64,000 bases of DNA from an uncultured Alphaproteobacteria bacterium (GCA_929200255.1 CAKMYZ010000014.1:1-64000); one strand, 5' to 3'. Counted from the stretch's first letter, positions 41,372 to 52,098 are shown. The notes: generated by a model from the sequence alone, not told the origin. Made by a program: numbers and translations.

Positions 41372-42727
41372 TTAAGCCGCGTCCAGCGTCATTTGGCCAA
41401 GCCATGCTTGCCAATCCAGCTTGGCGCGGTCGGTATAGGCCTTGTACCGCTCTTTGCGGCCGCGCCGCCCGCCCCTGACCCCATCAAGCGGCGGAAAGAG
41501 GCCAAAGTTGACATTCATCGGCTGAAACGTCTTCGCCTCGGCACCACCGGTGATATGTGTGACCAGCGCACCCATCGCAGTTGTATGCGGAACGGGGCGC
41601 AGTTCTTGTCCCGCCATTTCGGCCACAGCCATACGCGCTGCCAGAAGGCCCATGGCGGCGCTTTCAACGTAACCCTCAACACCCGTGATCTGCCCCGCAA
41701 AGCGGATGTTGGGTTTGGAACGCAGGCGCATCTGTGCGTCCAACAGTGTTGGTGAATTCAGGAATGTGTTGCGATGGATACCGCCAAGACGGGCAAATTC
41801 TGCGTCCTCCAGGCCGGGAATCATTTTGAATACAGCCTTTTGCGAGCCGTATTTCATCTTCGTTTGAAAACCGACAATATTGAACAAAGTCCCCAGCGCA
41901 TTGTCGCGGCGTAGCTGGACGACAGCATAGGGCTTGTTTTCAGGATCGTTGGCATTGGTTAGTCCAACCGGCTTCATCGGGCCAAAGCGCAGGGTTTCGC
42001 GGCCGCGTTCGGCCATCACCTCAATCGGCAGGCATCCGTCGAAATACCCGGCGGTTTCACCCTCTTTGAACGCGGTTTTCTCTGCCGCCAACAGCGCGTC
42101 GATGAAGGCTTCATATTGGTCTTTGGTCATGGGACAGTTGAGATAGGCAGTGCGTTCCGCTTTGGTCTCACCCTTGTCGTAACGGGACTGCATCCAGGCC
42201 ACATCCATGTTGATACTGTCGTGGTACACGATGGGCGCGATTGCATCGAAAAAGGCCAACGCCTCCGCCCCGGTTTCCGTCTGGATCGCCTGGGCTAAGG
42301 CGCCCGAGGTCAGTGGGCCGGTGGCGATGATCCATTGGCCACCTGAAGGTAGTTCCGTAACCTCTTCATAGGAAACAGAGATATTTGGGTGTGATGTAAG
42401 GGCGGCAGTGATGCTTTCTGCAAATGGATCACGATCCACCGCAAGTGCACCACCCGCAGGTAGGCGGTGCTTATAGGCGGTTTGCATGATCAAATCGTCG
42501 GCCTGCATCATTTCCCAATGCAGCAGGCCAACGGCGTTTTGTTCGTGATCATCTGACCGGAAGGAATTCGAACAGACCATTTCACCAAGGTTGCCGGTGC
42601 GGTGGGCAAAGGTTTCGACCATTGGGCGCATCTCGTGGATGACAACCTTAAGGCCCGCGTTTGCGGCCTGCCAGGCGGCCTCTGACCCGGCCATACCGCC
42701 GCCGATGATGTTCAATGTATCTTGCAT
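41372..42727 (-). CDS. trmFO: tRNA (m5U54) methyltransferase TrmFO, folate- and FAD-dependent
   Basis: Start at 42727 (451 residues); the longer frame runs through the terminator of the upstream gene. FAD site [43 protein letters not shown], Cys in [22 protein letters not shown] and [20 protein letters not shown]. Uses methylene-tetrahydrofolate rather than SAM to methylate uridine 54 of tRNA. Normal length. Confidence 0.97.
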   Translation of the reverse strand: MQDTLNIIGGGMAGSEAAWQAANAGLKVVIHEMRPMVETFAHRTGNLGEMVCSNSFRSDDHEQNAVGLLHWEMMQADDLIMQTAYKHRLPAGGALAVDRDPFAESITAALTSHPNISVSYEEVTELPSGGQWIIATGPLTSGALAQAIQTETGAEALAFFDAIAPIVYHDSINMDVAWMQSRYDKGETKAERTAYLNCPMTKDQYEAFIDALLAAEKTAFKEGETAGYFDGCLPIEVMAERGRETLRFGPMKPVGLTNANDPENKPYAVVQLRRDNALGTLFNIVGFQTKMKYGSQKAVFKMIPGLEDAEFARLGGIHRNTFLNSPTLLDAQMRLRSKPNIRFAGQITGVEGYVESAAMGLLAARMAVAEMAGQELRPVPHTTAMGALVTHITGGAEAKTFQPMNVNFGLFPPLDGVRGGRRGRKERYKAYTDRAKLDWQAWLGQMTLDAA

Positions 42728-42759
42728 GAGGGTGATGTAGTTGGGGGCTGCGCAAAAGA

Positions 42760-42788
42760 AAAGGCCCGCAGTCACTTGCGGGCCTTTC
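42760..42788 (-). terminator. Terminator after the first outer-membrane barrel gene
   Basis: AAGGCCCGCA pairs with TGCGGGCCTT at 42761-42786. On the minus strand a T-rich TTTTCTTTT follows the stem, 22 bases after the stop of the gene at 42810. Confidence 0.85.
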
Positions 42789-42809
42789 GGTGACCATATC
42801 GAGTTGGAG

Positions 42810-43571
42810 TTATTGACTCCAGCCGGCGAACGTACGTTCACCCAGCAATGTGCCTGTCGGACGTCCAAAGGTGTATTCCGCACCAATGGCAAAATACTCC
42901 AGATTATTTGCGGAGACGTAAGTGGTATCGTCGGTTGATGCCGAGAATCCAACCTGGCCAATCTCTGCAAAGACAGAGGCCCCGCCGTCGAACAGGTAGC
43001 GTGCGATTAACGATGTATCGCTGTAGGTCAGATCTTCGGTGTCGGTTGATGCTGGCGGCGTGAACCCATCCGCAATTGTGAAGGCTTCATAGCCAATACC
43101 CAGTGTTATACTCGGGGCAACCGCAAACTCAAAGCTAAGCCCGGAAACCGAAAAATCACCCGTCAGGTCATCGCTGTCGACAACACCGAAATAGGCTTCG
43201 GCGCGTGTACTTTCAGAGCCTGTACCGAATTCTATACCATAGAGTGTGGCATCATAATCGCCACCGCTCTCTTGGGCCACAAAGCCTCCAAAGGCTGTGT
43301 TTGGTGACATCATATACATGCCATGGGCTGTCGCATTTAGCAGCCCGTCATCAACGTCACCGCCATAGGTGGCGAGGTTGCCGCCAATGGCAAATGTAGA
43401 TGACAAATCAAGCTCAACACCTGCTTTAAGGTTGGTGTAGGAGTCATCGAAATTATCGTCGGTGAAGGACGTGTAAGCCGCTGACACAGACGCCGCACTG
43501 ATGTCCTGTGCGAGGGTTGGTGTTGCAAAAGAGGCAATTACCAAAGCCACAAATGTGGTGTTCTTGTACAT
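42810..43571 (-). CDS. Outer-membrane beta-barrel protein (porin-like)
   Basis: Encodes 253 residues. Signal peptide [22 protein letters not shown], then repeated amphipathic strands ([58 protein letters not shown]). The same overall plan recurs in the gene upstream (43746-44459), including YxxxLxGxY/HGMY versus HGIYAI and GGFVAQE versus LGVFVGQD, so they are paralogues. Small outer-membrane channel or structural role is inferred. The end [10 protein letters not shown] is polar and unlike a barrel end. Confidence 0.75.
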   Translation of the reverse strand: MYKNTTFVALVIASFATPTLAQDISAASVSAAYTSFTDDNFDDSYTNLKAGVELDLSSTFAIGGNLATYGGDVDDGLLNATAHGMYMMSPNTAFGGFVAQESGGDYDATLYGIEFGTGSESTRAEAYFGVVDSDDLTGDFSVSGLSFEFAVAPSITLGIGYEAFTIADGFTPPASTDTEDLTYSDTSLIARYLFDGGASVFAEIGQVGFSASTDDTTYVSANNLEYFAIGAEYTFGRPTGTLLGERTFAGWSQ

Positions 43572-43695
43572 GTGAATGATCCGTATGATTGAATGCAGTC
43601 ATTCGGTAGTCTGCCTGCCCTGAAACTTCAAAGCTGGATTCTTATATTCTTAAGGTTGTGGTCTTTGCAGCACAGTTTCCCTTGAGGTAACGAAA

Positions 43696-43723
43696 AAGGC
43701 CCGGTCTATAGCGACCGGGCCTT
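43696..43723 (-). terminator. Terminator after the second outer-membrane barrel gene
   Basis: AAGGCCCGGTC pairs with GACCGGGCCTT around a 6-base loop; on the minus strand five Ts follow. It lies 23 bases after the stop at 43746. Confidence 0.88.
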
Positions 43724-43745
43724 CGTGCCGTTCATGAAACGCTGA

Positions 43746-44459
43746 TCAGAGCGTAGGGCCGATCTTGATCACTTCATAGATACCGCGGCGGTCGAACGTG
43801 GTACCGCCATTGGGCCCAATTGCCACACTCGCCTGCAATCCAAAGAAGTTCTCGGTCACGTCAGTACCGCCGGAACTCAGGTTCGACTGGCCGAAAGTGA
43901 CACCAAACCGTGGGCCTTGCGCCAACGTGTAATACCCACCAAGCTCAAGCGCTGAAGCCGAGAACCCATCGCCAGAGAAGCGATCCAAAGTACCGCCAAA
44001 GGAAAACCCACTGCCAAGGTCATATGTTCCCCCGACACCAAACAGTGTCGCATCATCGTCCGCGTCCCGCGCACTTCCCAAATAAGCCTCAAAGTCACCC
44101 AGGCCGAAGTCATAGGCAATCTCGGCGCCGAAGAGATCGATCGAATCGCCATCCACATTGTCTTGCCCAACGAACACGCCTAGCGACGTGGCATTATCAA
44201 TTGCATAAATACCATGCAGCGTCAGGTTAGAAATGCTATCCTCACCAACGTCATAGTTATAGGCGGTCGCACCCAGAGCAACGGAAATGCCATAGCCCGC
44301 TTCAGCCTCAACAGCGCCGCTGTAACTGATGCCGCCGATGTCTTCGACATCCGTTCCATCGGTAAATTCGATCTCCAACTCAGCGCCAGAGAACCCTTGG
44401 GCAAATCCAGCTGATCCTGCGACGACAAATGCCGCCGACAAAAGCAATTTATTCAACAT
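43746..44459 (-). CDS. Outer-membrane beta-barrel protein (porin-like, paralogue)
   Basis: Encodes 237 residues with signal peptide MLNKLLLSAAFVVAGSAGFAQG. Beta-strand pattern with LTLHGIYAIDNATSLGVFVGQD and FEAYLGSARDADDDATLFGVGGTYDLG, shared with the neighbour at 42810. It ends GTTFDRRGIYEVIKIGPTL, without a typical barrel C-terminus. Each gene has its own terminator, so the pair is not strictly an operon. Confidence 0.75.
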   Translation of the reverse strand: MLNKLLLSAAFVVAGSAGFAQGFSGAELEIEFTDGTDVEDIGGISYSGAVEAEAGYGISVALGATAYNYDVGEDSISNLTLHGIYAIDNATSLGVFVGQDNVDGDSIDLFGAEIAYDFGLGDFEAYLGSARDADDDATLFGVGGTYDLGSGFSFGGTLDRFSGDGFSASALELGGYYTLAQGPRFGVTFGQSNLSSGGTDVTENFFGLQASVAIGPNGGTTFDRRGIYEVIKIGPTL

Positions 44460-44527
44460 ATCTACACTCCCTCACCGTGTGTTCGGGCACAAACATCTGC
44501 TGCGCCGTAAGATTGCGGATACTGAAA

Positions 44528-47269
44528 TCAGTCCTCCGCTGCTTCTTCGTCTTCACCCTGATCAGCAATCCATGCAACGCTGACCACGGTTTCACCTTTT
44601 CCGGTGTCAAAGACTTTGACGCCACCCGCCCCGCGTGACCTGAAGGAAATCCCTTCAATCGGCACCCGGATCGACTGGCCCGTGGACGTAACGAGCATGA
44701 TTTGGTCGGACATTTCAACCGGGAAGGATGTAACAAGCGGTCCTCCGCGCATTGCCTTGTCCATCGCGGCCACGCCCATGCCACCACGACCCCGCACAGG
44801 GTAGTCATGGCTGGAGGACAATTTACCCGATCCTTTGGACGTAATCGTCAGGATTAGGTTTTCCGCCGCTGACATCTCTGCATAGCGGTCCTGGCTAATC
44901 GCACCGGGGACAACGCCTTCGTCGTCGTCATTCTCGGCATCATCGGCCAGACCGGCCATCGCACGGCGCATCTTCAGATAGGCGGCGCGTTCCTCAGCTT
45001 CGGCTTTGAAGTGGCGAATGATCGACATCGACACGACCTTGTCGTTGCCTTGCAGCCTGATCCCGCGCACACCCACCGAACTGCGCGAATTGAAGACACG
45101 TACGTCAGTCGCAGGGAAACGGATCGCACGCCCGCTGTCTGTCACCAGCATCACGTCATCATCGTTTGAGGCTATCCGGGCATTGATCAGCGTCGTTTCG
45201 GCATGATCATCCTCGAACTTCATTGCGATTTTGCCGTTACGCATCACGTTGGTGAAATCAGATAGCTTGTTGCGGCGGACCGTTCCGGCAGAGGTCGCAA
45301 AGACCACCTGCAGGTCATCCCATTCCTCTTCCGGCCGGTCCACGGGCATGATAGCTGCAATAGAAACGCCCTGCGGGATTGGCAGGATATTGACGATGGC
45401 CTTGCCTTTGGCGGTGCGATTGCCCAGCGGCAGGCGCCATGTCTTCAGCTTGTAAACCATGCCGTCGGTCGTAAAGAACAGCAGTTGCGTATGGGTATTG
45501 GCCACAAAGAGGGTGGTGACCACGTCCTCTTCTTTGGTGGCCATCGACGACAGGCCCTTACCACCACGGCGCTGTGCGCGAAAATCAGCAAGGGCGGTCC
45601 GTTTGATGTAACCGCCAGAGGTCACAGTCACGACCATGTCTTCTTTTTCGATCAGGTCTTCGTCTTCCATGTCGCCCGACCAATCGACGACTTCCGTGCG
45701 ACGGGGCACGGCGAAGAGTTCACGAACCTCATGCAATTCATCACGGATGATCTGCATGATCCGCTCGCGCGAGCCCAGAATTTCAAGGTATTCGCGGATT
45801 TTACCGGCAAGTTCTTGCAACTCGTCTGTGACTTCCTTCACGCCGATTTGCGTCAGGCGCTGCAAGCGCAGTTCCAAAATGGCACGGGCCTGCGTTTCCG
45901 ACAGGTTGTAGGTGCCGTCGTCATTGGCGGTATGGGTCGGATCGTCGATCAGCTTGATATACTCAAGGATGGATTCCGCAGGCCAGCGACGTGTCATCAG
46001 CTTTTCACGCGCTGTTGCTGCGTCAGCAGACGCGCGGATCGTGGCGACAACTTCGTCAATATTGGTCACGGCAACCGCCAAACCACACAGCACATGTGCG
46101 CGTTCACGCGCTTTGCGCAGCTCAAATGCGGTGCGGCGGGCGACAACCTCTTCGCGGAAATCGACAAATGCCGTCAGAAAGGCGCGCAGCGTCAACTGCT
46201 CAGGCTTACCGCCGTTCAGCGCCAGCATGTTGCAGCCGAAATAGGCTTGCATGGGCGTAAAGCGGAACAACTGGTTCAGGACGACCTCGGCCGTCGCATC
46301 GCGCTTGAGTTCAACAACCACACGCACGCCGTTGCGGTCAGATTCGTCCTGAACATGGGCGATACCCTCGATCTTCTTGTCGCGCGCGGCCTCGGCGATC
46401 TTGTCGATCATCGCAGCCTTGTTCACCTGATAGGGAATCTCATTGATGACAATGGCATAGCGGTCCTTGCGGATTTCCTCGACCGCCGTTTTGGCCCGCA
46501 CGACGACGGACCCACGCCCTTCAAGATAGGCCTTACGCGCACCAGAACGGCCCAGGATAATCCCACCCGTGGGGAAGTCCGGGGCAGGGACATACTCAAT
46601 CAATTCCTCCGACGACATATCCGGGCTGTCGATCAAGGCCAGCGTGGCATCGACAACTTCGCCAAGGTTATGGGGTGGGATGTTTGTGGCCATCCCAACA
46701 GCAATACCGCCAGCACCATTGACGAGCATGTTGGGGTAACGGGCGGGTAGGACCGTCGGTTCCCGGTCTTTGCCATCGTAGTTATCCTGAAAATCAACGG
46801 TGTCCTTGTCAATGTCCGCCAGCAGGTACACCGCAGGCTGGTCCATGCGGACCTCAGTGTATCGGTATGCCGCAGCCCGGTCACCGTCCATGGAGCCAAA
46901 GTTGCCCTGACCGTCCAACAGCACCAACGACATGGAAAAATCCTGCGCCATCCGTACCAGCGCGTCATAGATCGCACTGTCGCCATGTGGGTGATATTTA
47001 CCCATCGTTTCGGCCACAGGGCGCGAGGATTTCCGATAGGGTTTATCCGGCGTGTTATTTGTGCCGTGCATCGCGTATAAGATCCGCCGATGCACAGGTT
47101 TCAACCCGTCACGCAGGTCTGGAATAGCACGCGATACGATCACGCTCATCGCGTAATCAAGGTAGCTGGTTTTCAGCTCGTGCTCGATGGTGACAGACGG
47201 GCCATCATATGCTGGACCCGCGGGCGGCATTTCATCATCGTTTTCAGGGGTTTCTGGGGTGTCGCTCAC
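44528..47269 (-). CDS. gyrA: DNA gyrase subunit A
   Basis: Encodes 913 residues from a GTG. Catalytic Tyr in [32 protein letters not shown] with Ser and Asp at the quinolone-resistance positions (as in susceptible enzymes), and C-terminal beta-pinwheel blades with the GyrA box region QRRGGKG. Introduces negative supercoils together with GyrB. Acidic N- and C-termini. Length normal for alphaproteobacteria. Confidence 0.98.
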   Translation of the reverse strand: MSDTPETPENDDEMPPAGPAYDGPSVTIEHELKTSYLDYAMSVIVSRAIPDLRDGLKPVHRRILYAMHGTNNTPDKPYRKSSRPVAETMGKYHPHGDSAIYDALVRMAQDFSMSLVLLDGQGNFGSMDGDRAAAYRYTEVRMDQPAVYLLADIDKDTVDFQDNYDGKDREPTVLPARYPNMLVNGAGGIAVGMATNIPPHNLGEVVDATLALIDSPDMSSEELIEYVPAPDFPTGGIILGRSGARKAYLEGRGSVVVRAKTAVEEIRKDRYAIVINEIPYQVNKAAMIDKIAEAARDKKIEGIAHVQDESDRNGVRVVVELKRDATAEVVLNQLFRFTPMQAYFGCNMLALNGGKPEQLTLRAFLTAFVDFREEVVARRTAFELRKARERAHVLCGLAVAVTNIDEVVATIRASADAATAREKLMTRRWPAESILEYIKLIDDPTHTANDDGTYNLSETQARAILELRLQRLTQIGVKEVTDELQELAGKIREYLEILGSRERIMQIIRDELHEVRELFAVPRRTEVVDWSGDMEDEDLIEKEDMVVTVTSGGYIKRTALADFRAQRRGGKGLSSMATKEEDVVTTLFVANTHTQLLFFTTDGMVYKLKTWRLPLGNRTAKGKAIVNILPIPQGVSIAAIMPVDRPEEEWDDLQVVFATSAGTVRRNKLSDFTNVMRNGKIAMKFEDDHAETTLINARIASNDDDVMLVTDSGRAIRFPATDVRVFNSRSSVGVRGIRLQGNDKVVSMSIIRHFKAEAEERAAYLKMRRAMAGLADDAENDDDEGVVPGAISQDRYAEMSAAENLILTITSKGSGKLSSSHDYPVRGRGGMGVAAMDKAMRGGPLVTSFPVEMSDQIMLVTSTGQSIRVPIEGISFRSRGAGGVKVFDTGKGETVVSVAWIADQGEDEEAAED

Positions 47270-47414
47270 GTGATCCGCCTGCTGTTTGCTGTTCTGCTAC
47301 ATATCGTTGCTATCACTCTATCAGACACTTGATATGGGGTGCAATGACGGAAGCGCCCGAGCTGTATCCGGCGCGAATTCAGAAAGAGTTTGCCATGTAG
47401 TGCGCGTCCTGACG

Positions 47415-48461
47415 TTAGCCTGCGCGCTTGATCATGCCAAACAGATCGCGCGGGTCATCGGGATCTGCGATCAGATCCAGGTCAATGTAGAACGGCGTAT
47501 CCTGAATTTTCTGATGCACATACCGCAGCGCGCTGAAATCCTCGATTGCAAAGCCAACACCGTCAAAAAGCGTGACCTCGCTTGCGGATTGCCGCCCCGA
47601 TTGCGCGCCTGTGATCACCTGCCAAAGCTCTGTCACCGGGTGATCTTCTGGCATCTGCTGGATTTCACCTTCGATCCGCGTCTGTGGTGGATACTCGACG
47701 AACACGGAAGACCGCGCCACGATATCACGGTGCAGTTCTGTCTTGCCTGGGCAGTCGCCGCCGATGGCGTTGATATGGACGCCGGCGCCAACCATGTTAT
47801 CGGTCAGGATGGTCTGCATATCTTTGTCAGCCGTTGCGACAGTGATGACATCTGCCCCCTCAATCGCGTCTTCCGGGGTGGAGCAGGGGGTGATGCTGAA
47901 CCCCAGACCGGTGAGGTTCTTCACACATTTTTCGGTGGCGGCACTGTCGATGTCATACAAGCGAATGTCCTCGATCCCGCAAACGGCTTTGATCGCGAGA
48001 CATTGGAATTCTGCCTGCGCACCATTCCCGATCATCGCCATGGTCTTGGCGTCTTTCGCGGCCAGATGTTTGGTCGCCACTGCCGACATCGCCCCGGTGC
48101 GCAGGGCTGTGAGAACAGTCATCTCGGAGAACAGAACCGGGTAGCCGCTGTCGACATTGGATAACACACCAAAAGCCGTGACCGTTTGCAGCCCTTCTTT
48201 CATGTTCTTGGGGTGACCGTTGACGTATTTAAAGCCATAAAGCTCGCCATCTGAGGCTGGCATCAACTCAATCACACCAACCTCAGAGTGGCTGGCGATG
48301 CGGGGCGTCTTGTCGAAAAGCTCCCAACGGGTGAAATCATGTTCGATCGCTGTCGCAAGGTCTGACAGGAAGGTTTCGATACCGATGTGATGCACAAGGC
48401 GCATCATGTTGTCGACGCTGACGAATGGCACCATGGCCAGTTTGGATGCTTTGAGGCTCAT
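47415..48461 (-). CDS. ocd: Ornithine cyclodeaminase
   Basis: Encodes 348 residues of the OCD/mu-crystallin family: VSVDNMMRLVHHIG, FKYVNGHPKNMKEGLQTVTAFGVLSN, NAD site TMAMIGNGAQAEFQCLAIKAVCG, GVHINAIGGDCPGKTELH. Converts ornithine to proline and ammonia with bound NAD. Its start overlaps the arginase stop (ATGA), giving an arginine-to-proline operon. Confidence 0.96.
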   Translation of the reverse strand: MSLKASKLAMVPFVSVDNMMRLVHHIGIETFLSDLATAIEHDFTRWELFDKTPRIASHSEVGVIELMPASDGELYGFKYVNGHPKNMKEGLQTVTAFGVLSNVDSGYPVLFSEMTVLTALRTGAMSAVATKHLAAKDAKTMAMIGNGAQAEFQCLAIKAVCGIEDIRLYDIDSAATEKCVKNLTGLGFSITPCSTPEDAIEGADVITVATADKDMQTILTDNMVGAGVHINAIGGDCPGKTELHRDIVARSSVFVEYPPQTRIEGEIQQMPEDHPVTELWQVITGAQSGRQSASEVTLFDGVGFAIEDFSALRYVHQKIQDTPFYIDLDLIADPDDPRDLFGMIKRAG

Positions 48462-49387
48462 TGTTTGTCCCTTGTTGGGCGGTCAAACACGCGTCGACCA
48501 AGAAGTGAGGCGGTCAGATCGACCATGAGGTTCGCGGTCTTGCCGCAATCGTCGAGGAATGGGTTCAGTTCAACCAGATCAAGTGATGTGACCAGATTGC
48601 TGTCTGACAGAATTTCCATGACCAGATGGCCTTCACGTACCGTCGCACCACCCGGAACAGTGGTGCCAACCGCAGGGGCGATGGATGGATCAAGGAAATC
48701 GACGTCCAGCGATACATGCAGCATGCCATTTGCGGCTTCCACACGCTCCAGAAAGGCCTTCAGGGGGGCACTGATACCTTCTTCGTCAATGCGGCGCATG
48801 TCGACAAGCATCACATCTGCCTGTGACAGGATTGCGTGTTCAGGTGCATCAACTGAGCGCAGACCGATCATACAAATGTTCTGTGTTTCGACTTTTGCGG
48901 GCAGCTCTGGATAGGCTTCAAACCCCTCGCGCCCGGTCACGTAACCCACAGGCGTTCCGTGTAAATTTCCGCTGTCAGTGGTAAGTGGCGTATTGATATC
49001 GCTATGGGCATCCAACCAAAGCACAAAGAAGGGGCGACCTTCCTTTTGTGCATGTGCGGCCATGCCTGCCACAGTGCCGGCCGCCAATGCATGATCGCCG
49101 CCAAGAAAGATTGGCATTCCCCGCTGTGCAGTCTCTTGTGCGGCTGTCGTCAATGTATGGGTCCAGCCGACATTCTCGGCCAGTTTGTAGACAACCGGGT
49201 TGTCGGATGCGGCCACGGTCACATCCTTGGGCGCTAGATTGCCCATATCTTCAACCGTATGTCCCAGTTTGGTGATTGCCTCGGCGATCCCGGCGGTGCG
49301 GTAGGCGTCAGGCCCCATCAGGCAGCCCTGGCGGCGCTTTCCGCAGTCGACAGGTGCGCCGACGAGTATGCAGTGTTTTTGTGTCAT
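48458..49387 (-). CDS. rocF: Arginase
   Basis: Start at 49387 (309 residues), the usual family start (MTQKHCILVGAPVDCGKRRQG). Manganese ligands in GGDHALAAGT, DAHSDINTP and SLDVDFLDPS. Hydrolyses arginine to ornithine and urea. Operon with ocd; divergent from an Lrp/AsnC regulator with shared operator-like repeats. Confidence 0.96.
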   Translation of the reverse strand: MTQKHCILVGAPVDCGKRRQGCLMGPDAYRTAGIAEAITKLGHTVEDMGNLAPKDVTVAASDNPVVYKLAENVGWTHTLTTAAQETAQRGMPIFLGGDHALAAGTVAGMAAHAQKEGRPFFVLWLDAHSDINTPLTTDSGNLHGTPVGYVTGREGFEAYPELPAKVETQNICMIGLRSVDAPEHAILSQADVMLVDMRRIDEEGISAPLKAFLERVEAANGMLHVSLDVDFLDPSIAPAVGTTVPGGATVREGHLVMEILSDSNLVTSLDLVELNPFLDDCGKTANLMVDLTASLLGRRVFDRPTRDKQ

Positions 49388-49397
49388 GGGCGGAGTG

Positions 49398-49462
49398 TTG
49401 TGCAAAACAGGGGGTGGGTTAAGCCCGCAATTTGTGCAAAATGACGACAGATTGCACAAAAT
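49398..49462. promoter_or_regulatory. Three TTGTGCAA-type sites between arginase and the Lrp gene
   Basis: TTGTGCAAAAC (49398-49408), TTGTGCAAAAT (49432-49442) and the inverse TTGCACAAAAT (49452-49462). The core octamer TTGTGCAA and its reverse complement TTGCACAA recur with AT-rich flanks, as Lrp/AsnC operators do. They flank both start codons, so the regulator probably controls arginase-ocd and itself. Confidence 0.6.
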
Positions 49463-49473
49463 GGACAGTCACG

Positions 49474-49893
49474 ATGGACGAAATGGATTGCAGCCTGATT
49501 GCGGCGCTCAAATGCAACGGACGGGCGTCTCTGTCAGAACTGGCTGATCAGCTTGGAGTCACGCGCAGTACAGTTCGGGTGCGACTGGATAAGTTGGTGC
49601 AAGGGGGCGAGATTGCGGGGTTTACTGTGCTGACACGTTCTGACGTGCGGCCTGATCCGGTGCGCGGGTTGATGATGCTGGAAATTGCCGGGCGCGGTGC
49701 GGAAAAAGCCATGAAGCAGCTGCAACGCATGGCGGCGGTGCAGGCCGTGCATTCGACAAATGGCGCTTGGGATCTGATAGCAGAGATCGGGACCGATACG
49801 CTGGAACACTTCGATCAGGTGCTCTTTGATATCAGGCGACTGGACGGCGTTACGCGTTCCGAGACGAACCTGCTGCTATCCACGCGCCGCTAA
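49474..49893 (+). CDS. Lrp/AsnC family regulator
   Basis: Start taken at ATG 49474 (139 residues, MDEMDCSLIAALK, the usual family start); an ATG at 49441 lies inside an operator-like repeat. HTH: NGRASLSELADQLGVTRSTVRVRLDKLVQGGEIAGFTVL; RAM domain: GLMMLEIAGRGAEKAMKQLQRM...VQAVHSTNGAWDLIAEIG. Probably senses arginine or ornithine and activates the divergent arginase-ocd operon. Its end overlaps the convergent dsbB by 44 bases. Confidence 0.9.
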   Translation: MDEMDCSLIAALKCNGRASLSELADQLGVTRSTVRVRLDKLVQGGEIAGFTVLTRSDVRPDPVRGLMMLEIAGRGAEKAMKQLQRMAAVQAVHSTNGAWDLIAEIGTDTLEHFDQVLFDIRRLDGVTRSETNLLLSTRR

Positions 49894-50341
49894 GCACCAC
49901 CGCAACAATCCATCCCATCATTAGGCCAAATGAGAATATCGCATTCCACGTGGCCATAGACAGCGACAGAAACTCCCAGCTGACCTGATCGCACATCACA
50001 ACACGCGGCCCCTCAACCGCAAGCAGGTCTGCGCCGCTCAGCCCGTCCAGAATGCTCCCGCCCGAGCAGCTGCTGGGGCCTTCCCACCAGCCGCGCTCCA
50101 CGCCGGTGTGAAAGACACCAATAGCTGCGGTCGTGCCCGCCGCCAATGCGCCCAATGCAGGCAGAAACCGTCCCTGGAACCGCAATGCCAGCACACCGAT
50201 GACAATAGCTGCCATGTGTGGCCAGCGCTGCCACAGGCACATCATACAAGGCGGATAGCCCATCGCCTGAAACAGATATGCCCCGGCCAGCAATGCCGCC
50301 GACCCACCTGCGGAAAGCGTAGTCATCAGCTGACGTGTCAT
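49850..50341 (-). CDS. dsbB: Disulfide bond formation protein B
   Basis: Start at 50341 (163 residues); the longer frame is spurious. Four predicted membrane helices; redox pairs Cys32-x2-Cys35 (YPPCMMCLWQRWPH) and Cys92...Cys117 (SSCSGGS, VMCDQV). Reoxidises DsbA and passes electrons to quinone. Its start overlaps the yqaA stop by 4 bases. Confidence 0.94.
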   Translation of the reverse strand: MTRQLMTTLSAGGSAALLAGAYLFQAMGYPPCMMCLWQRWPHMAAIVIGVLALRFQGRFLPALGALAAGTTAAIGVFHTGVERGWWEGPSSCSGGSILDGLSGADLLAVEGPRVVMCDQVSWEFLSLSMATWNAIFSFGLMMGWIVAVVLSGAWIAAGSSRNA

Positions 50342-50916
50342 AGCAAACCTACCAATGCAAAACCGCCGATCAGAAGGACGCAGAACAGAATGAATATCAG
50401 CCCCAAGCGCCTTTCGATGAAGTCGCGGATTGGCGCACCAAATTTCCACAACAGTGCTGCAACCAGGAAGAACCGCAGCGATCGTGCAAAGATAGACGAG
50501 ACGATAAAGACTGTCAGCGGCAAACCAGTGACCCCTGATGCAATTGTGATCACCTTGAATGGCAGGAAGGTAACACCCGCCACCACGACGGCCCATGCGC
50601 CATATTCGTTAAAGACCGCCGACATTTCGGCAAAGCTGTCGCCCTTGCCGTACATATCAAGGATTGGCTGGCCAACACTCTCCATCAAGACGGCACCGAT
50701 GTAGTATCCCAACAATGCACCAGCCACAGAAGCGACGGTTGCAATCCCGGCAATCAGGAAAGCGCGTGAGGGCCGCGCGATGATCATCGGGATCATCAAT
50801 ACGTCAGGGGGGATGGGAAAAAATGAGGATTCCACAAAAGACACAATCGCCAGCGCCCAGAGCGCATGCGGCGATTGTGCCAATGATATTGTCCAGTCAT
50901 AGAGCCTGCGTAACAT
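50338..50916 (-). CDS. YqaA/DedA-like membrane protein
   Basis: Start at 50916 (192 residues). VTT/DedA-like features: SFVESSFFPIPPDVLMIPMIIARPSRAF, ALLGYYIGAVLMESVGQPIL and FLPFKVITIASGVTGLPLTVF, with several membrane helices. YqaA proteins probably act in membrane or lipid homeostasis. Operon with dsbB. Confidence 0.92.
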   Translation of the reverse strand: MLRRLYDWTISLAQSPHALWALAIVSFVESSFFPIPPDVLMIPMIIARPSRAFLIAGIATVASVAGALLGYYIGAVLMESVGQPILDMYGKGDSFAEMSAVFNEYGAWAVVVAGVTFLPFKVITIASGVTGLPLTVFIVSSIFARSLRFFLVAALLWKFGAPIRDFIERRLGLIFILFCVLLIGGFALVGLL

Positions 50917-51020
50917 CGTCTGCCTTTTTTGTTGCTTAGGGCATAGGCGTGGCGCTCCGTCAAGCTTGTGAACACCTGCTTTGGCGATAAACTGCACTGA
51001 AATTGTCGGGGAGGCCTCAG

Positions 51021-51872
51021 ATGAAATGGCAAGGACGGCGCGGTAGCAGCAATATCGAGGACCGGCGACGCAGTGCCGGCGCGCGCAGGGCAGGGGGCAT
51101 CGGCGGCATTGCGGGTGTTCTGATCCTGCTGGCGGGATGGTACTTTGGCGTGGACACCAGCCAATTCGTTGATCTGGGCGCCGGCGGGCTGCAATCCAGC
51201 CAGTCAGCCGAGATCACGCCGGAGGATGAGCGCGCAGCCGAATTTGTCTCTGTTACCCTGGCAGATACCGAAGACGTCTGGGCCGACATCTTTGCCCGCC
51301 AGGTTGGCCAGCCTTACACCCCACCCACCCTGGTTCTTTTCAAGGGGCAGACACGCTCTGCCTGCGGTGGGGCATCCGCGGCGACGGGGCCGTTTTACTG
51401 CCCGCCGGAACGTAAAGCGTATCTGGATACTGAATTCTTTGTCACATTGGACCAGCGGCTTGGCGCATCGGGCGATTTTGCGGCGGCTTATGTCGTTGCC
51501 CATGAAGTCGCCCATCATGTGCAAAACGAATTGGGCATTCTTGGGCAGGTCAACCAGCTGCGCGCGCAGATGAGTGAGGCCGATTCGAATGCAATGTCTG
51601 TGCGGGTTGAACTACAGGCCGATTGCTTTTCCGGGATATGGACACGCGCGACCCAAGCCCGATTTGCCAGTCTGGAGCCCGGCGACATTCAAGAAGCGAT
51701 GAATGCAGCAGCCCAGATCGGTGATGACACTTTGCAACGCAATGCTGGGCAGCGGGTGCAGCCGCATACATTCACCCATGGCACAAGCGCACAGCGGCAG
51801 CGCTGGTTCCGGCGCGGGTTGGAAAGTGGGGCCCTCGCTGATTGCGATACATTCGCGACCAACCAATTGTAG
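51021..51872 (+). CDS. YpfJ-type neutral zinc metallopeptidase
   Basis: Start at 51021 (283 residues; GGGGAGG upstream), rather than 51003. N-terminal RGG-rich cytoplasmic stretch, membrane helix near residues 25-42, then the domain with HEVAHHVQNELG (zinc His161 and His165, Glu162), CGGASAATGPFYCPPE and ELQADCFSG. A membrane-anchored periplasmic-side peptidase of the YpfJ/zinicin-like type; substrate unknown. Confidence 0.92.
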   Translation: MKWQGRRGSSNIEDRRRSAGARRAGGIGGIAGVLILLAGWYFGVDTSQFVDLGAGGLQSSQSAEITPEDERAAEFVSVTLADTEDVWADIFARQVGQPYTPPTLVLFKGQTRSACGGASAATGPFYCPPERKAYLDTEFFVTLDQRLGASGDFAAAYVVAHEVAHHVQNELGILGQVNQLRAQMSEADSNAMSVRVELQADCFSGIWTRATQARFASLEPGDIQEAMNAAAQIGDDTLQRNAGQRVQPHTFTHGTSAQRQRWFRRGLESGALADCDTFATNQL

Positions 51873-51920
51873 TAAAACCCGATTGACGGGGGTTTGCGCG
51901 CGCATTAGGAGGTGCGGGCG

Positions 51921-52006
51921 GCCGATGTGGCGGAATGGTAGACGCAGGGGATTCAAAATCCCCCGATGGTAACATCGTGAGAGTTCGAGTCTCTCCATCG
52001 GCACCA
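51921..52006 (+). tRNA. tRNA-Leu (anticodon CAA)
   Basis: 86 bases with a perfect 7-bp acceptor stem (GCCGATG/CATCGGC), D-arm TGGCGGAATGGTAGACGC, anticodon stem GGGGA/TCCCC with loop TTCAAAA (anticodon CAA), a long variable arm (CGATGGTAACATCG) and T-arm GAGTTCGAGTCTC; encoded CCA at 52004-52006. Class II structure and the CAA anticodon give leucine, decoding UUG. Confidence 0.96.
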
Positions 52007-52098
52007 ATAATCCCTCCAATGTACCTTTTTCCCTTGACTAAGGGGGGCAAGTGCCAGCCGCGACATATATTGGAGAAACCATCGGCCGTGCCGGGTTC

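Noticed and set aside
45485..46750. 421-codon open frame antisense to gyrA
   Set aside because: It is a codon-bias shadow of gyrA on the opposite strand; no ribosome site and no recognisable protein.
51996..52090. CCATCGGC at the tRNA-Leu 3' end and again near 52080 as an attachment-site repeat
   Set aside because: Only eight bases agree and no integrase is nearby.
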